From positions 1-64,000 of the forward strand of contig NZ_JAJCYB010000070.1 of assembly GCF_029263155.1 (NCBI RefSeq): 64,000 nt of DNA. The letters run 5' to 3'. Origin of the DNA: Pseudonocardia sp. (GTDB lineage: Bacteria; Actinomycetota; Actinomycetes; Mycobacteriales; Pseudonocardiaceae). The translations under genes were made by a program, and so were the position numbers. The notes below the pieces were generated by a model that ran no database searches, had not been told where the DNA came from, and saw only the letters and a list, made by a program, of their open reading frames with translations. This document shows positions 22,155 through 31,215 of this stretch, in pieces (the stretch's first letter is position 1; each line of letters starts with the position of its first letter).

Positions 22155-22263
22155 GTCAGACCTCCGAAACGACGGCGCCGGGCCCGGTGCCCGGCGCGAC
22201 CAGGATGGCTCGGCGCCACCCGCCGAGGCGAGGTCGCGGCGGACACCGTTGCGGTTCTCCGGT

Positions 22264-22277
22264 TGTCCGCGCGGACA
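22264..22277. promoter_or_regulatory. 14-bp palindrome, candidate operator
   Basis: TGTCCGCGCGGACA is a perfect inverted repeat 29 bp before the regulator start and 110 bp before the hydrolase start. The position suits autoregulation and divergent control by the adjacent PucR-type protein. Confidence 0.55.
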
Positions 22278-22305
22278 GCGGAGATCGAGGTCGTACGCTC
22301 GCGCC

Positions 22306-23493
22306 ATGCCCGACCCGCCCGCGGCCATGACGACGCTGGGGCCCGCCCTGCTCGCGCGGCTGCCCGACGTCGTCGAGCGGATCGTCGAGCGGGTGCAGCA
22401 GGGCATCCCGCTCTACCGCAACCAGACCTACGTCAGCACCGACGCGTTGCGCACGGCCGCGGTGGAGAACGTCGAGTACCTGCTGCGGACCGACCTGCCC
22501 CCGGACGGCGCCGACCTGGCGGCCGCCCATCGCACGGGGGAGCTGCGCGGCCGCGCGGGAGCCCCGCTGCCCGAGCTGCTGGCCGGGTTCCGGATCGGCT
22601 TCGCCGTGTTCTGGGAGATGCTCGCCGACGAGGCCATCCGCTCGCCCGCGGTGACCGAGCGGGAACTCGCGGCGCTCGCCACGCACGTGTTCTGGAAGGC
22701 CCACGAGTACTCCGCCGCCCTCACCGCCGCCCACCGGGAGGCCACCGCCGACATCCTGCGCCGCCACGAGCAGGAGCGGTCGGCGCTGGTCGAGGCGCTG
22801 ACCAGCGGCATGTACGGCGAACACGGCTCGGCGTGGGAGATCGCGAACCGACTGGGGCTGCCGGCGTCCGGAACGTTCGTCACGGTGGCGGCGGAGGTGC
22901 CGGCCGTCGGCACGGCGGCACTGCCGGGGATCGCGTCGGCGCTGCGGGCGGCGAACGTGTCCTCGGCGTGGCGGTTGCTGCCCGACATCGAGGTCGGTGT
23001 GCTCGCGCTTCCCGGACCCGACCAGTCGGCCCTGCTCCGGATCGTCGGCGACGCGGCGCCCGGGCGGGTCGGGATCAGCCCCGTGCACCCCGCGCTGGAG
23101 GACACCCCGCGCGCGCTCTACCTGGCCCGCATCGCGATGCAGAGCGCGCCCGGCGGGTCACCGGCCGTCCGCCGCTTCGACGACGCGCCGCTCGCCACGC
23201 TGGTCGTCGCGGCTCCCGAGGCGGCTACCCGCATCGCCCGCCGGGTGCTCGGCCGCGTGCTGGAGCTGCGCCGAGACGAGCAGGACGCGTTGCTCGACAC
23301 GCTCGAGACGTGGCTGGCGACCGGGGGCTCGGCCGCCGAGACCGGCAGGCGGATGTTCCTCCATCCCAACACGGTTCGCCACCGCCTGCGGCGCATCACC
23401 GAGCACACCGGCCGCGAGCTGCAGCACGCGGTGGCGCTGGCCGAGCTGGCCACCGCCCTGCACGCGCTGCGGCTGCTGCCCGGCATCCGCTGA
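22306..23493 (+). CDS. PucR-family helix-turn-helix transcriptional regulator
   Basis: A 395-residue regulator. Residues 1-150 form an alpha-helical sensory (RsbR/PucR N-terminal-like) domain with IPLYRNQTYVST and LPELLAGFRIGF. Residues about 165-290 form a GGDEF-like fold, and the C-terminal HTH_30 domain (about 325-390) carries GRRMFLHPNTVRHRLRRI. Such proteins are often activators responding to small metabolites. The divergent hydrolase is the probable target. ATG 22306 is used; Met8 is an alternative. Confidence 0.9.
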   Translation: MPDPPAAMTTLGPALLARLPDVVERIVERVQQGIPLYRNQTYVSTDALRTAAVENVEYLLRTDLPPDGADLAAAHRTGELRGRAGAPLPELLAGFRIGFAVFWEMLADEAIRSPAVTERELAALATHVFWKAHEYSAALTAAHREATADILRRHEQERSALVEALTSGMYGEHGSAWEIANRLGLPASGTFVTVAAEVPAVGTAALPGIASALRAANVSSAWRLLPDIEVGVLALPGPDQSALLRIVGDAAPGRVGISPVHPALEDTPRALYLARIAMQSAPGGSPAVRRFDDAPLATLVVAAPEAATRIARRVLGRVLELRRDEQDALLDTLETWLATGGSAAETGRRMFLHPNTVRHRLRRITEHTGRELQHAVALAELATALHALRLLPGIR

Positions 23494-23514
23494 CCGGCGC
23501 CGGGCGCTACCCCG

Positions 23515-24048
23515 CTAGGAGGTGGTGCGCGCCTCGCGGCGCGGGAGCACCCACCCGGGCCGCACGAAGTGGCAGGTGTAGCCGTAGGGGTACTTCTGCA
23601 GGTAGTCCTGGTGCTCCTCCTCGGCGGGCCAGAACGGGCCGGCCGGTGCCACCTCGGTGACGACCGGTCCGGGCCACAGGCCCGAGGCGTCCACGTCGGC
23701 GATCGTGTCGCGCGCGACGCGTTCCTGCTCCTCGCTCAGGTGGTAGATCGCGGAGCGGTAGCTGCGGCCGCGGTCGTTGCCCTGCCGGTCGCGCGTGGAC
23801 GGGTCGTGGATCTGGAAGAAGAACTCCAGCACCTCGCGGTAGCTGATCACGGCCGGGTCGAAGACGACCTCGACGGCCTCCGCGTGGTCGCCGTGGTTGC
23901 GGTAGGTGGCGTTCGGGGTGTCCCCGCCGGAGTAGCCGACCCGGGTGGAGATCACCCCGGGCCGGTTGCGCAGGAGCTCCTGGGCTCCCCAGAAACATCC
24001 ACCGGCCAGTATCGCGGTCTCGGCCCGGATCGCAGATTCCTCGGTCAC
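23515..24048 (-). CDS. msrA: Peptide-methionine (S)-S-oxide reductase
   Basis: 177 residues, the usual MsrA length. The catalytic Cys lies in [10 protein letters not shown], and [20 protein letters not shown] and [14 protein letters not shown] are the family's substrate-binding blocks. The C-terminus [10 protein letters not shown] carries a second Cys, a candidate resolving residue. It repairs methionine S-sulfoxide in oxidised proteins using thioredoxin. GTG 24048 follows GAGGAGG. It ends 22 bp from the convergent regulator. Confidence 0.96.
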   Translation of the reverse strand: MTEESAIRAETAILAGGCFWGAQELLRNRPGVISTRVGYSGGDTPNATYRNHGDHAEAVEVVFDPAVISYREVLEFFFQIHDPSTRDRQGNDRGRSYRSAIYHLSEEQERVARDTIADVDASGLWPGPVVTEVAPAGPFWPAEEEHQDYLQKYPYGYTCHFVRPGWVLPRREARTTS

Positions 24049-24138
24049 GTACGCCTCCTCGGGTTCGGTCACCGTTCCTGCGAACGGCCCCCGGACCGTG
24101 GATGTTCCCGCCCCGTCCCGACCGGGCAGGATGGGCCG

Positions 24139-24915
24139 ATGCTGGAGTTCGACGACGACGGCGCGCGCCTCATCGACCGCGCCTACGCCACGCCCGACGT
24201 GGTCGCGCAGCGCGCCGAGGTGCTGGCCCGACTGGCGCCCCGACCAGGCGAACGCATCCTCGACGTCGGGTCCGGCCCGGGCTTCCTCGCCGCGTCGCTC
24301 GCCGATGCCGTCGGGCCCGGTGGCGTCGTGCACGGGCTGGACCCGAGCCCGTCGATGAACGGCCTCGCCCGGGCCCGGACGGCGGACCGCCCGTGGGTGC
24401 GGATCGACGAGGGCGACGCGCTGGCACTGCCCTACCCCGACGCCTGCTTCGACGCCGCGGTCAGCACCCAGGTCTACGAGTACGTGCCCGACGTCGCGGC
24501 GGCACTGGCCGAGCTGCGCCGGGTGCTGCGGGCCGGCGGGCGGGTCGTCGTGCTCGACACCGACTGGGAGTCCCTGGTCTGGCACACCGCCGACCGGGCC
24601 CTGCACCGCCGGATCATGGCCGTCTGGGACGAGCACCTCGTCGATCCGCACCTGCCGCGCACCCTGCCCGGGCACCTGCGCCGCGCGGGCTTCCAGGTGA
24701 CCGACCGGGCCCTGATCCCGCTGTTCAACCCGGTCCACGACCCCGACACCTACAGCGCCCACACGATGGCGACGATCGGGAGTTTCGTCACGGGGCGGTC
24801 CGGGGTGACCGCCGACGACGTCCGCGCGTGGACGGCGGACCTGCAGGCCCGCGGCGCCGAGGGCGACTACCTGTTCAGCCTCAACCGCTACTGCTTCACG
24901 GCCGTGGCCGGATGA
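24139..24915 (+). CDS. Class I SAM-dependent methyltransferase
   Basis: 258 residues. Motif I is [12 protein letters not shown], the acidic residue after strand 2 is in VVHGLDPSP, and [16 protein letters not shown] and [21 protein letters not shown] complete the Rossmann-like methyltransferase domain of the UbiE/Methyltransf_11 type. The C-terminal third is helical and probably forms the substrate lid. The 3' end overlaps the convergent BKACE gene by 20 bp. The substrate is unknown. Confidence 0.9.
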   Translation: MLEFDDDGARLIDRAYATPDVVAQRAEVLARLAPRPGERILDVGSGPGFLAASLADAVGPGGVVHGLDPSPSMNGLARARTADRPWVRIDEGDALALPYPDACFDAAVSTQVYEYVPDVAAALAELRRVLRAGGRVVVLDTDWESLVWHTADRALHRRIMAVWDEHLVDPHLPRTLPGHLRRAGFQVTDRALIPLFNPVHDPDTYSAHTMATIGSFVTGRSGVTADDVRAWTADLQARGAEGDYLFSLNRYCFTAVAG

Positions 24916-25801
24916 CCGGCGCGGCGCAGGCGGCCCGCACCCCGGCCGCGCTCGCCGGCCGGCCACCCGCCGCGGCGATCGCCCGCACGGCCCGCTCGAC
25001 CCGGGCACGGTTGCCGACGCCGGTGCCCAGCGGCGCGTCCTCCAGGCCGACGCGCACGTGTCCCCCCGCCCGTACCGCCGCGGCGACGAGCGGCTCGATC
25101 TCCACGCCGAGCCCGGCCACCATCCACGGCGATCCGGGCGCCTCCTCCTGCAGCAGCCGCAGGTAGGCGTCGAGCGCCCAGGCGGTGGGCGGGAACCCGA
25201 ACCGGAACGTGTCGCTGAACATGAACCGGTACACCGGCTGCGGCGCCCCGGGTGTCGCGCGGTGCAGCGCCGCCCCGAGCCGCAGGAACCCCGGCTCGTA
25301 GATCGCGTAGGACGGGATCATCGCGTGCGCCGCGGCCAGCCCGAGCCCGTACCGCACGTGCGACTCGGGGTTGGCGTAGACGAAGCCCTCCCGCCCGGCG
25401 GCCACGTCGGCGGCCAACGCGATGTTGACCGAACCCGGGTCGACCACCGACCACTCGATCAGCCCCGCCTCCAGCAGCCGCTCCACCGCGGCGAACCGCT
25501 CGGCCGGTCCGAGCGGCTCCCCCGCGTCGGGGCCGCCCGCGAACGGGATCGTCGGGCAGCAGACCACGTCCGCGCTCGCCCGGATGCGCTCGATGACCGG
25601 CGCGTACAGCTCGTAGGCGTCGCGCTGCCGGCCGGTGTGCTCGTCGTAGGCGTGGAAGTGCACGACCGCCGCGCCCGCGTCGGCCGCGTCCAGTGCGTCG
25701 GCGACGATCTCGTCGGCGGTGACCGGGATCAGGGGTTGCCGCTCGCGCGCCCAGGGCCCGTTCAGCGCCACCTCGAGCCAGACGTCCATGGCGCCGATCA
25801 T
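24896..25801 (-). CDS. Beta-keto acid cleavage enzyme family protein (BKACE, DUF849)
   Basis: A 301-residue TIM barrel. The Zn-binding HxH is in VVHFHAYDE, followed by CCPTIPFAG, the [11 protein letters not shown] region and [10 protein letters not shown] with the third-type acidic ligand. BKACE enzymes condense or cleave beta-keto acids with acetyl-CoA; the founding member acts in lysine fermentation. The family has many substrate classes and none can be assigned here. The start may be Met1 (25801) or Met5 (25789). Confidence 0.85.
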   Translation of the reverse strand: MIGAMDVWLEVALNGPWARERQPLIPVTADEIVADALDAADAGAAVVHFHAYDEHTGRQRDAYELYAPVIERIRASADVVCCPTIPFAGGPDAGEPLGPAERFAAVERLLEAGLIEWSVVDPGSVNIALAADVAAGREGFVYANPESHVRYGLGLAAAHAMIPSYAIYEPGFLRLGAALHRATPGAPQPVYRFMFSDTFRFGFPPTAWALDAYLRLLQEEAPGSPWMVAGLGVEIEPLVAAAVRAGGHVRVGLEDAPLGTGVGNRARVERAVRAIAAAGGRPASAAGVRAACAAPVIRPRP

Positions 25802-25885
25802 GCTCGACCGGCACCGCCTCCCGCACGCCCGTGCCGCCCGTTTGCGCCGGGTAACGGTCCGGTCGGCGGCTTCGAGGCACTACCC

Positions 25886-26692
25886 ATGACGAGTGCCGAC
25901 CCGACGTCGTACCGGCACAGGCCGGGCGACGGACCACGCCGCCGCACGACCGACCGTGGCGACCGGCCCCACCGGCGCCCGCCGAGGACGCGGCGGCCGG
26001 TGCTCCTCACGGTCCTGCTCACGGCCGTGCTCGCGGTACTGGCGGGCTGCGGCGCGGTGTCCGCGGCGGCCGACCTGTCCGCCGCGCTGGGCCGCGCGGG
26101 CTACCCCGACGTCGGGGTGTCGCTCAACAGCACCAACGGCGTCGACGGTGTCGTCGTCACCACCGGTCCGCATCCCACGCTGACCGGCGAGGCGGCCTTC
26201 GACGGGGTCGCGCAGGTCGTGTGGGCCGAGCTGCCGCGCCGGATCGACCGCATCGACATCGAGGTGGGGGCCGAGTCCGCGGGGATCGACCGCGCGAACC
26301 TGGAGGCGCGGTTCGGTCCGCGCGACCCCGCCCTCGACGAGGCGACCATCGGTGGCGACGTGGCCGGCACCCTCGGCGTCGTCGGTGTGGTGCTCCTGGC
26401 GGTCCCCGTGCTGGTCGTCGTGCTGGTCGTCCTGCTCGTCCGGCGTTCCCGGCGGCGCCGCCGGGAACGCCGGGCGGAGCCGCCCGCGGGCGGCTGGGAC
26501 CCGCGCCACGGCGCCTACCCGCCGCAGGGCGGCCCGGCGGGATACCCGCCGCCCGGGGCCTACCCGCCCGCCCAGGGCGCTGTGCCTCCGCAGGGCGGAT
26601 ACCCGCCGCAGCACGGTGGTGGGTACGGGCCCGGCCAGTACCCGCCGCCGCAGAACCCGCCGCAGTACCCGCCACCGGGGGGCCCGCGGTAG
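25886..26692 (+). CDS. Membrane-associated protein with proline-rich C-terminal tail, possible lipoprotein
   Basis: 268 residues of unknown function. An arginine-rich N-terminus leads to a hydrophobic segment ending in a lipobox-like LAVLAGCG (Cys about residue 56). A folded domain (about 60-155) follows, then a transmembrane helix (about 165-190), an Arg-rich stop-transfer and a cytoplasmic tail with repeated YPPPGAYPP-type motifs. Such tails occur in actinobacterial envelope and septal proteins. Whether the Cys is lipidated is uncertain given the unusually long n-region. Confidence 0.75.
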   Translation: MTSADPTSYRHRPGDGPRRRTTDRGDRPHRRPPRTRRPVLLTVLLTAVLAVLAGCGAVSAAADLSAALGRAGYPDVGVSLNSTNGVDGVVVTTGPHPTLTGEAAFDGVAQVVWAELPRRIDRIDIEVGAESAGIDRANLEARFGPRDPALDEATIGGDVAGTLGVVGVVLLAVPVLVVVLVVLLVRRSRRRRRERRAEPPAGGWDPRHGAYPPQGGPAGYPPPGAYPPAQGAVPPQGGYPPQHGGGYGPGQYPPPQNPPQYPPPGGPR

Positions 26693-26723
26693 CCCGACCC
26701 GCACGACGCGGCCGGAACGCGCA

Positions 26724-26756
26724 GTCGCCCCGCCCGGTCGATCCGGGCGGGGCGAC
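26724..26756. terminator. Bidirectional hairpin terminator
   Basis: A 14-bp perfect stem (GTCGCCCCGCCCGG and its complement) with a TCGAT loop lies between two convergent genes. It has no U tract, as is common in high-G+C actinobacteria. Confidence 0.8.
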
Positions 26757-26780
26757 GCGATGGCGCGGGAGGGATGCGGC

Positions 26781-27320
26781 TCAGTTCAGGAAGCTGTCGA
26801 TGTCGATGTCGGTGTCGGCCTCGTTCTCCTGGTCCGAGTCGTTGTCCTGGTCGGAGTCCTGCTCGTTGTCCTGGTCGGAGTCGAAGTCCTGTTCGGCCAC
26901 GGCGTCGACGTCGACGTCGGAGTCGGCGTCGCCACCGTCGCCGCCGGAGGCGTCGGCGTTGCCGCCGGTGCCGCCCGCGCCGCCCACCCCGACGCCGCTG
27001 GCGTCGCCGGTGTCGCCGAAGTTGAGGTTCACCCCGGTGCCGCCGCCCTGGGCGATGCTGCCCGAGGTACCGCCGATGCCCAGGCCCGCCCCGCCGCTGG
27101 CGTCGCCGCCCACGGCGACCCCGCCGTCGCCGCCGTCGCCGGCCTCGGTGTTGGTGGCCGTGGTGACGTCCTGGTCCTGCTGCCCGACCTGGGTGGTCTC
27201 CTGGGCGGCGACCTGCGCGCTCTCGTTCTCCTGCGCGTTCTCCTGCAGCAGGTTCTGGTCGAGGTCGATGTCCTCGCTGAGGTTGGCGATGAAGGACTCG
27301 ACGTTGAACGATCCGGTCAT
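26781..27320 (-). CDS. Acidic, glycine-rich low-complexity protein
   Basis: 179 residues with no recognised domain. It has a Gln/Asn/Glu-rich N-terminal part (to about residue 60), a central Gly/Ala/Ser-rich part (about 60-130) and an Asp/Gln/Asn-rich tail with repeats such as SDQDNEQDSDQDN, ending SFLN. It has one Phe-rich N-terminal segment (SFNVESFIANL) and no signal peptide. GGGAGC precedes the ATG at 7 bp. It lies 200 bp downstream of two dynamin-like GTPase genes on the same strand; this resembles mycobacterial iniBAC, where a glycine-rich IniB accompanies two dynamin-like proteins. That link is inference. Confidence 0.75.
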   Translation of the reverse strand: MTGSFNVESFIANLSEDIDLDQNLLQENAQENESAQVAAQETTQVGQQDQDVTTATNTEAGDGGDGGVAVGGDASGGAGLGIGGTSGSIAQGGGTGVNLNFGDTGDASGVGVGGAGGTGGNADASGGDGGDADSDVDVDAVAEQDFDSDQDNEQDSDQDNDSDQENEADTDIDIDSFLN

Positions 27321-27459
27321 GACTGCTCCCTGGTCTCCTGAGGTGGCTCCGGCGGTGTGGCCCTGGTGCCCGCCGGCGTTGTCCGGCTGAGAGGAACGCT
27401 ATGGGCGCCGCCGCGGCGGCGGATCCGGTGTGCGCCCGGTCACCGGAGCACCCGCGTAC

Positions 27460-27503
27460 CGGGCCCCCCGGGCACCGGGGCCCCGCGCTAGGGGATTTCC
27501 CCC
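27460..27503 (-). terminator. Possible terminator of the GTPase operon
   Basis: Downstream of the GTPase stop are G+C-only inverted repeats: GGGG-ATTT-CCCC at 27491-27502 and a 7-bp GGGCCCC-type stem around 27461-27485. Stems are short, so the call is weak. Confidence 0.35.
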
Positions 27504-27521
27504 GACGACGGGCCCCCGCGC

Positions 27522-29174
27522 TCACCCGTCCGGTCCACGGGTTTCGCCCGCGCCCAGCGCCGTCACGGCCTCGCGCAGCTCCGCGTAGGCCCGCAGCTCC
27601 GCGCTCACCGGCGCGAGGACGAGCTCTCCCGCCACCCGCGCGACGGCCTCGTCGAGCCTGCGCCGCACCCGCACGCGGCGCCGCCGAGCACCGACTCCGG
27701 CGAGCAGCCTCGCCAGGACGGCCAGCAGCAGCCCGCCCAGGAGCCCGCCGAGCAGCAGGGCGGTCGGGAGCGGCACCGGCACGACCAGCTCGACGGTCGG
27801 TGTCGGCGGCTCGGGCAGCCGCAGCAGCGTGAGCAGGTACAACCCGGCGAGCCACAGCCCGCCCGCGACGGCGAGCACGGCCAGCAGGCCCTGCAGCAGC
27901 CCGGCGGCGCGCCACCAGCGCGGCGGCCGCCCCAACCCGAGGTCCGTGGCGGCGACGGCCCGGTCGAGCGCGTCGGGCAGGTCGTCCTCGTGTGCGCGGG
28001 CCGCGGTGTGCACGGCGGCGGGCCACGGCTCGGGCAGGCCGGCGGCGGCCGCGTCGGACAGCGCCCGCAGGGCCATGTCGACCCGCGAGCGCTCGACCGC
28101 CGTGGCCTGCGGCAGGGAGGTCCGGGCGACGGGTGCGTCGTCGGCGACGGGTCCGCGGTCCAGGTGCAGGCGCCGCAGCGGGTCCGGGCGTAGGCGGCGC
28201 AGGTAGCGGGTCCACGGCCAGCCGGTGGCCGCCACCGCCCGGTGCACCGACGCCCGCTCGACCGCCGCCCCGACCGCGGGCACCCCGGCCGCCGCACCGA
28301 GCGCGGCGGCCAGGTCGGCGGCGGTGCGGGCGCCGGGCTCGGTGCGTACCGGGCCCGCCACGACGCCGGCGAGGTCGGCGCCGACCGTATCGAGATCGGC
28401 CGACACCCGCCGCAGTGCCGCGCGGTGCGCCGCGACCGCGCCGGTCAGCAGCGCGCGCAGCTCGTCGTGTCCCCCCGGGGCCACGGCCGACACCCCGAGC
28501 ACCGGGACCCCGGCGAGCCCGTCGTCGGCGAGCAGCCTGCGGACGTCGGCCAGCGCCGCGCCGGCCTGGTCGGGCGGGAGCCGGTCGACCTGGTTGAGCA
28601 CGACGACCATCACCTCGCCGTGGCGCGCGAGCGGGCGCAGGTAGCGGTCGTGCACCGCGGCGTCGGCGTACTTCTGCGGGTCGAGCACCCAGACGAGCAC
28701 GTCGACCAGCGCGACGAGCCGGTCGACCTCCAGTCGGTGCGCGGTCACCGTCGAGTCGTGGTCGGGCAGGTCGAGCAGCACGAGCCCGGCCCACTCGGCC
28801 GGGTCGTCCTCCGCTCGTCCCGGGACGTGGTGGCGGCGCGGGACCTCCAGCCAGTCCAGCAGCGGGCCCGCGCCGTCGGCCCCCCACACCGCGGCGTGCG
28901 CCACCCCGGTGGTCGGGCGTCGCACCCCGACCGCGGACACCTCGGCGCCGGTCAGGGCGTTGAACAGCGACGACTTGCCGCTGCCGGTGGCCCCGGCCAG
29001 CGCCACGACCGTGTGCGCCCCGGACAGCCGCAGCCGCTCCGCGGACCGGCGGGCCAGCCGCCGCGCCGGGTCGAGCCGGGCCTCGTCGAGCCGCCCGGTG
29101 CCCGCCTCCAGCACGCGGTCCAGCGCCCGCAACCGGACGGCCACCCCGGCCTGCTCCCGCTCGGCCGTCCTCAT
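27522..29174 (-). CDS. Dynamin-like GTPase, second of pair
   Basis: 550 residues. The GTPase domain (about 45-250) shows G1 AGATGSGKSSLFNAL, G2 RPTTGVAHA, G3 LLDLPDHDS and G4 VLNQVDRL. Two adjacent transmembrane helices (about 415-440 and 460-485) are followed by a helical C-terminal tail. This is the layout of bacterial dynamin-like/YfjP-type membrane-remodelling GTPases. The ATG overlaps the stop of the upstream GTPase (ATGA, 29171-29174), implying stoichiometric synthesis and probably a hetero-oligomer, as for DynA/DynB or IniA/IniC. Confidence 0.85.
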   Translation of the reverse strand: MRTAEREQAGVAVRLRALDRVLEAGTGRLDEARLDPARRLARRSAERLRLSGAHTVVALAGATGSGKSSLFNALTGAEVSAVGVRRPTTGVAHAAVWGADGAGPLLDWLEVPRRHHVPGRAEDDPAEWAGLVLLDLPDHDSTVTAHRLEVDRLVALVDVLVWVLDPQKYADAAVHDRYLRPLARHGEVMVVVLNQVDRLPPDQAGAALADVRRLLADDGLAGVPVLGVSAVAPGGHDELRALLTGAVAAHRAALRRVSADLDTVGADLAGVVAGPVRTEPGARTAADLAAALGAAAGVPAVGAAVERASVHRAVAATGWPWTRYLRRLRPDPLRRLHLDRGPVADDAPVARTSLPQATAVERSRVDMALRALSDAAAAGLPEPWPAAVHTAARAHEDDLPDALDRAVAATDLGLGRPPRWWRAAGLLQGLLAVLAVAGGLWLAGLYLLTLLRLPEPPTPTVELVVPVPLPTALLLGGLLGGLLLAVLARLLAGVGARRRRVRVRRRLDEAVARVAGELVLAPVSAELRAYAELREAVTALGAGETRGPDG

Positions 29175-30895
29175 CGGGCCCGCTCCACGGCCGCGGCCGC
29201 CCGTTCCAGCGCCGCGGCGTCCTCGGGATGGGTGCCGTGGCTGTGCAGCAGCGCCGCGAAACGGTCCTCCTCCCGCCCGAGCAGCGCCGCGACCCGGTCG
29301 AGCAGGTCGGCCCGCGCGCGGTCGGCCAGGGCGCGCACGGCCTGGTCCCCGAAGACGGCTTCCAGGACCTTCTGCGACAGCACGGTGGTGCCTCCGGCGA
29401 CCGCGACCTCGATCGGCGGGGCCAGCACCGAGGTGGAGGCGAACACCGCGATCATCACGACCAGCCCGGTCGCGTTCACGCCGTACGCGGCGACCCGGGC
29501 CGTGGTGCGCCGGCCCGCGCCCTCGCGCCGGACGAGGTCGAGCACGGCGCCCTGCCAGTCGCGCACCGTGCGCTCGGCGTCGTCGCGGAAGCCGGGCGAC
29601 ACCCGGTCGAGCCGCTCGCCGGACACCTCCAGCAGCCCGGTGCCCGCGGCCCCCGCCCGCCACGACGCCGCCGCGGCCTCCGCGGCCCGCCCGGCCGCGC
29701 TGTGCACGAGCAGCGCCACCCCCGACTCCAGCGCCACCGTGAGGTCGTCGCCGGGGGCGGGGCGGCCGGTGACCGCGGCGGTGAACCGGTCGCGCCAGCG
29801 CCCGACCCTGTTCTGCAGCGCGCGCAGCAGCTCGCCGGTGCCGACGAACTCCTGCCAGCGGGCGAGCACCTCCCCGCGCAGCAGCGCGCCGTCGCGCATC
29901 CCGTCGTCGACCTCGTCGAGCGCGGCCGCGAACGCCGCCCGGACCTCGGCGCGCAGCCGCGACGCCGCGTCGGACTGGGCCCGGGCGTGCCGCGCCAGCC
30001 CGGCGGCGCGCGGGCGCAGGCTGTCCAGCGCCCCGTCCAGGGTGCGGCGGATGACCGCGGCCCGGCCGGCGGCGTCACGGGCCAGGTCGTCGAACCAGCC
30101 GCGGACCGGTGCGACGACGGCGTCCGGCAGCAGTCCCTCGACCAGCTCGCACTCGGGCACGACGAACAGCGGTGCGCCGCCGAGGCCGTGCGCGCCGAGC
30201 ATCTCGCGCAGGTGGGCGGCGATCTCGCCCTGCGCGCCGGGCGGGACGCGGTCGAGCAGCACGGCCAGCGCGGTGCCCCGGGCGGCGGCGGTCTCCAGCA
30301 CGTCCCAGGGCACGGCGTCGGCGTAGCGGGCCGCCGTGGTGACGAACAGCCACAGGTCGGCGGCCGCGAGCAGCTGCCCGGCCAGGCGGCGGTTGGCCGC
30401 GACGACCGAGTCGATGTCGGGCGCGTCGAGGAACGCCAGGCCGGGGGCCAGCGCGGGCGAGGCCACGAGCTGCAGCGTGGCGTGGTCGCCGCCCTCGCCG
30501 GTGGTCCGGGTGAGTTCGGGCAGCACCCGGGTGTCGGCGAACCAGGCCACGTCGTCGGGGTGGCACACGAGCACCGGCGAGCGGGTAGTCGGCCGGAGCA
30601 CCCCGGACGGCGTCACGCTCGCCCGGACCAGGCTGTTGACCACCGTCGACTTCCCGGCGCCGGTGGACCCGCCCACGACGGTGAGCAGCGGTGCGTCGAG
30701 CCGCTCCAGGCGGGGCAGCACGTAGTCGTCGAGCTGGTGGACGAGCTCGGCGCGCTCGCGGCGCGCCCGCTCCGCGCCGGGCACCTCCAGCGCGAGACCC
30801 GTACCGTCGGCGATGTCGCGCAGGGCGCGCAGCGCGGCCGCCAACGGCGCCGGGCCCGGTGCGGCGAACCGCGTGTCGTCCGCTTCCGACCTCAT
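29171..30895 (-). CDS. Dynamin-like GTPase, first of pair
   Basis: 574 residues. G1 is GGSTGAGKSTVVNSL, G2 RPTTRSPVLV, G3 LDAPDIDSV; G4 is atypical (LLDRVPP instead of N/TKxD). Helical stalk-like sequence covers about 280-470, then a hydrophobic pair (VNATGLVVMIAVFAST and the following segment, about 475-515) could insert into membrane. It is translationally coupled to the second GTPase. In actinobacteria such pairs support septation or membrane repair; mycobacterial IniA/IniC respond to cell-wall inhibitors. The change in G4 suggests altered guanine specificity or a regulatory role. Confidence 0.85.
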   Translation of the reverse strand: MRSEADDTRFAAPGPAPLAAALRALRDIADGTGLALEVPGAERARRERAELVHQLDDYVLPRLERLDAPLLTVVGGSTGAGKSTVVNSLVRASVTPSGVLRPTTRSPVLVCHPDDVAWFADTRVLPELTRTTGEGGDHATLQLVASPALAPGLAFLDAPDIDSVVAANRRLAGQLLAAADLWLFVTTAARYADAVPWDVLETAAARGTALAVLLDRVPPGAQGEIAAHLREMLGAHGLGGAPLFVVPECELVEGLLPDAVVAPVRGWFDDLARDAAGRAAVIRRTLDGALDSLRPRAAGLARHARAQSDAASRLRAEVRAAFAAALDEVDDGMRDGALLRGEVLARWQEFVGTGELLRALQNRVGRWRDRFTAAVTGRPAPGDDLTVALESGVALLVHSAAGRAAEAAAASWRAGAAGTGLLEVSGERLDRVSPGFRDDAERTVRDWQGAVLDLVRREGAGRRTTARVAAYGVNATGLVVMIAVFASTSVLAPPIEVAVAGGTTVLSQKVLEAVFGDQAVRALADRARADLLDRVAALLGREEDRFAALLHSHGTHPEDAAALERAAAAVERAR

Positions 30896-30973
30896 GCCTG
30901 CGCCGCCCCTCGACCCTGCCGCACCGGGCCCTCGGTCGGGGCACCGCGTGCGGGAGCGTACGCGGCCGCGTGA

Positions 30974-31177
30974 TCAGCCCGCGGCGGCCAGCACCTCGTC
31001 GAGGACGCCCGTCCGGACGTCGGCCACCAGGTCGGCGAGCTGGCCGAGGCTCATCTGGATGCGCTGGCCGAAGTCGTCGGTGATGACGATCCGCTTCTCG
31101 GGCGCCGCGGCGTCGTCGACGAACAGCTCGGGGCAGCCGCAGTTGCACTGACCGCAGAACGTGGCGATGTGGCGCAT
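30974..31177 (-). CDS. Small cysteine-rich protein of the thiol-redox operon
   Basis: 67 residues, start fixed by CGGAGGAACCACC directly before ATG 31177. The N-terminus contains four cysteines in FCGQCNCGCPEL (CxxCxCxC), which could bind a metal or iron-sulfur centre or act as a redox pair. The rest (VITDDFGQRIQMSLGQLADLV) is a small alpha/beta segment. It follows a DsbA-like and a MauE-like gene on the same strand, 38 bp from the former. I do not recognise a characterised family. A metallo-thiol substrate or carrier for this redox system is a reasonable guess. Confidence 0.8.
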   Translation of the reverse strand: MRHIATFCGQCNCGCPELFVDDAAAPEKRIVITDDFGQRIQMSLGQLADLVADVRTGVLDEVLAAAG

Positions 31178-31215
31178 GGTGGTTCCTCCGTGTGTTCGGA
31201 CGGTGTCTGAGGGTG

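Noticed and set aside
26560-28887. 775-codon minus-strand frame across the acidic protein and GTPase
   Set aside because: It is offset from two genes with recognisable motifs, and its composition is Arg/Gly/Ala-dominated.
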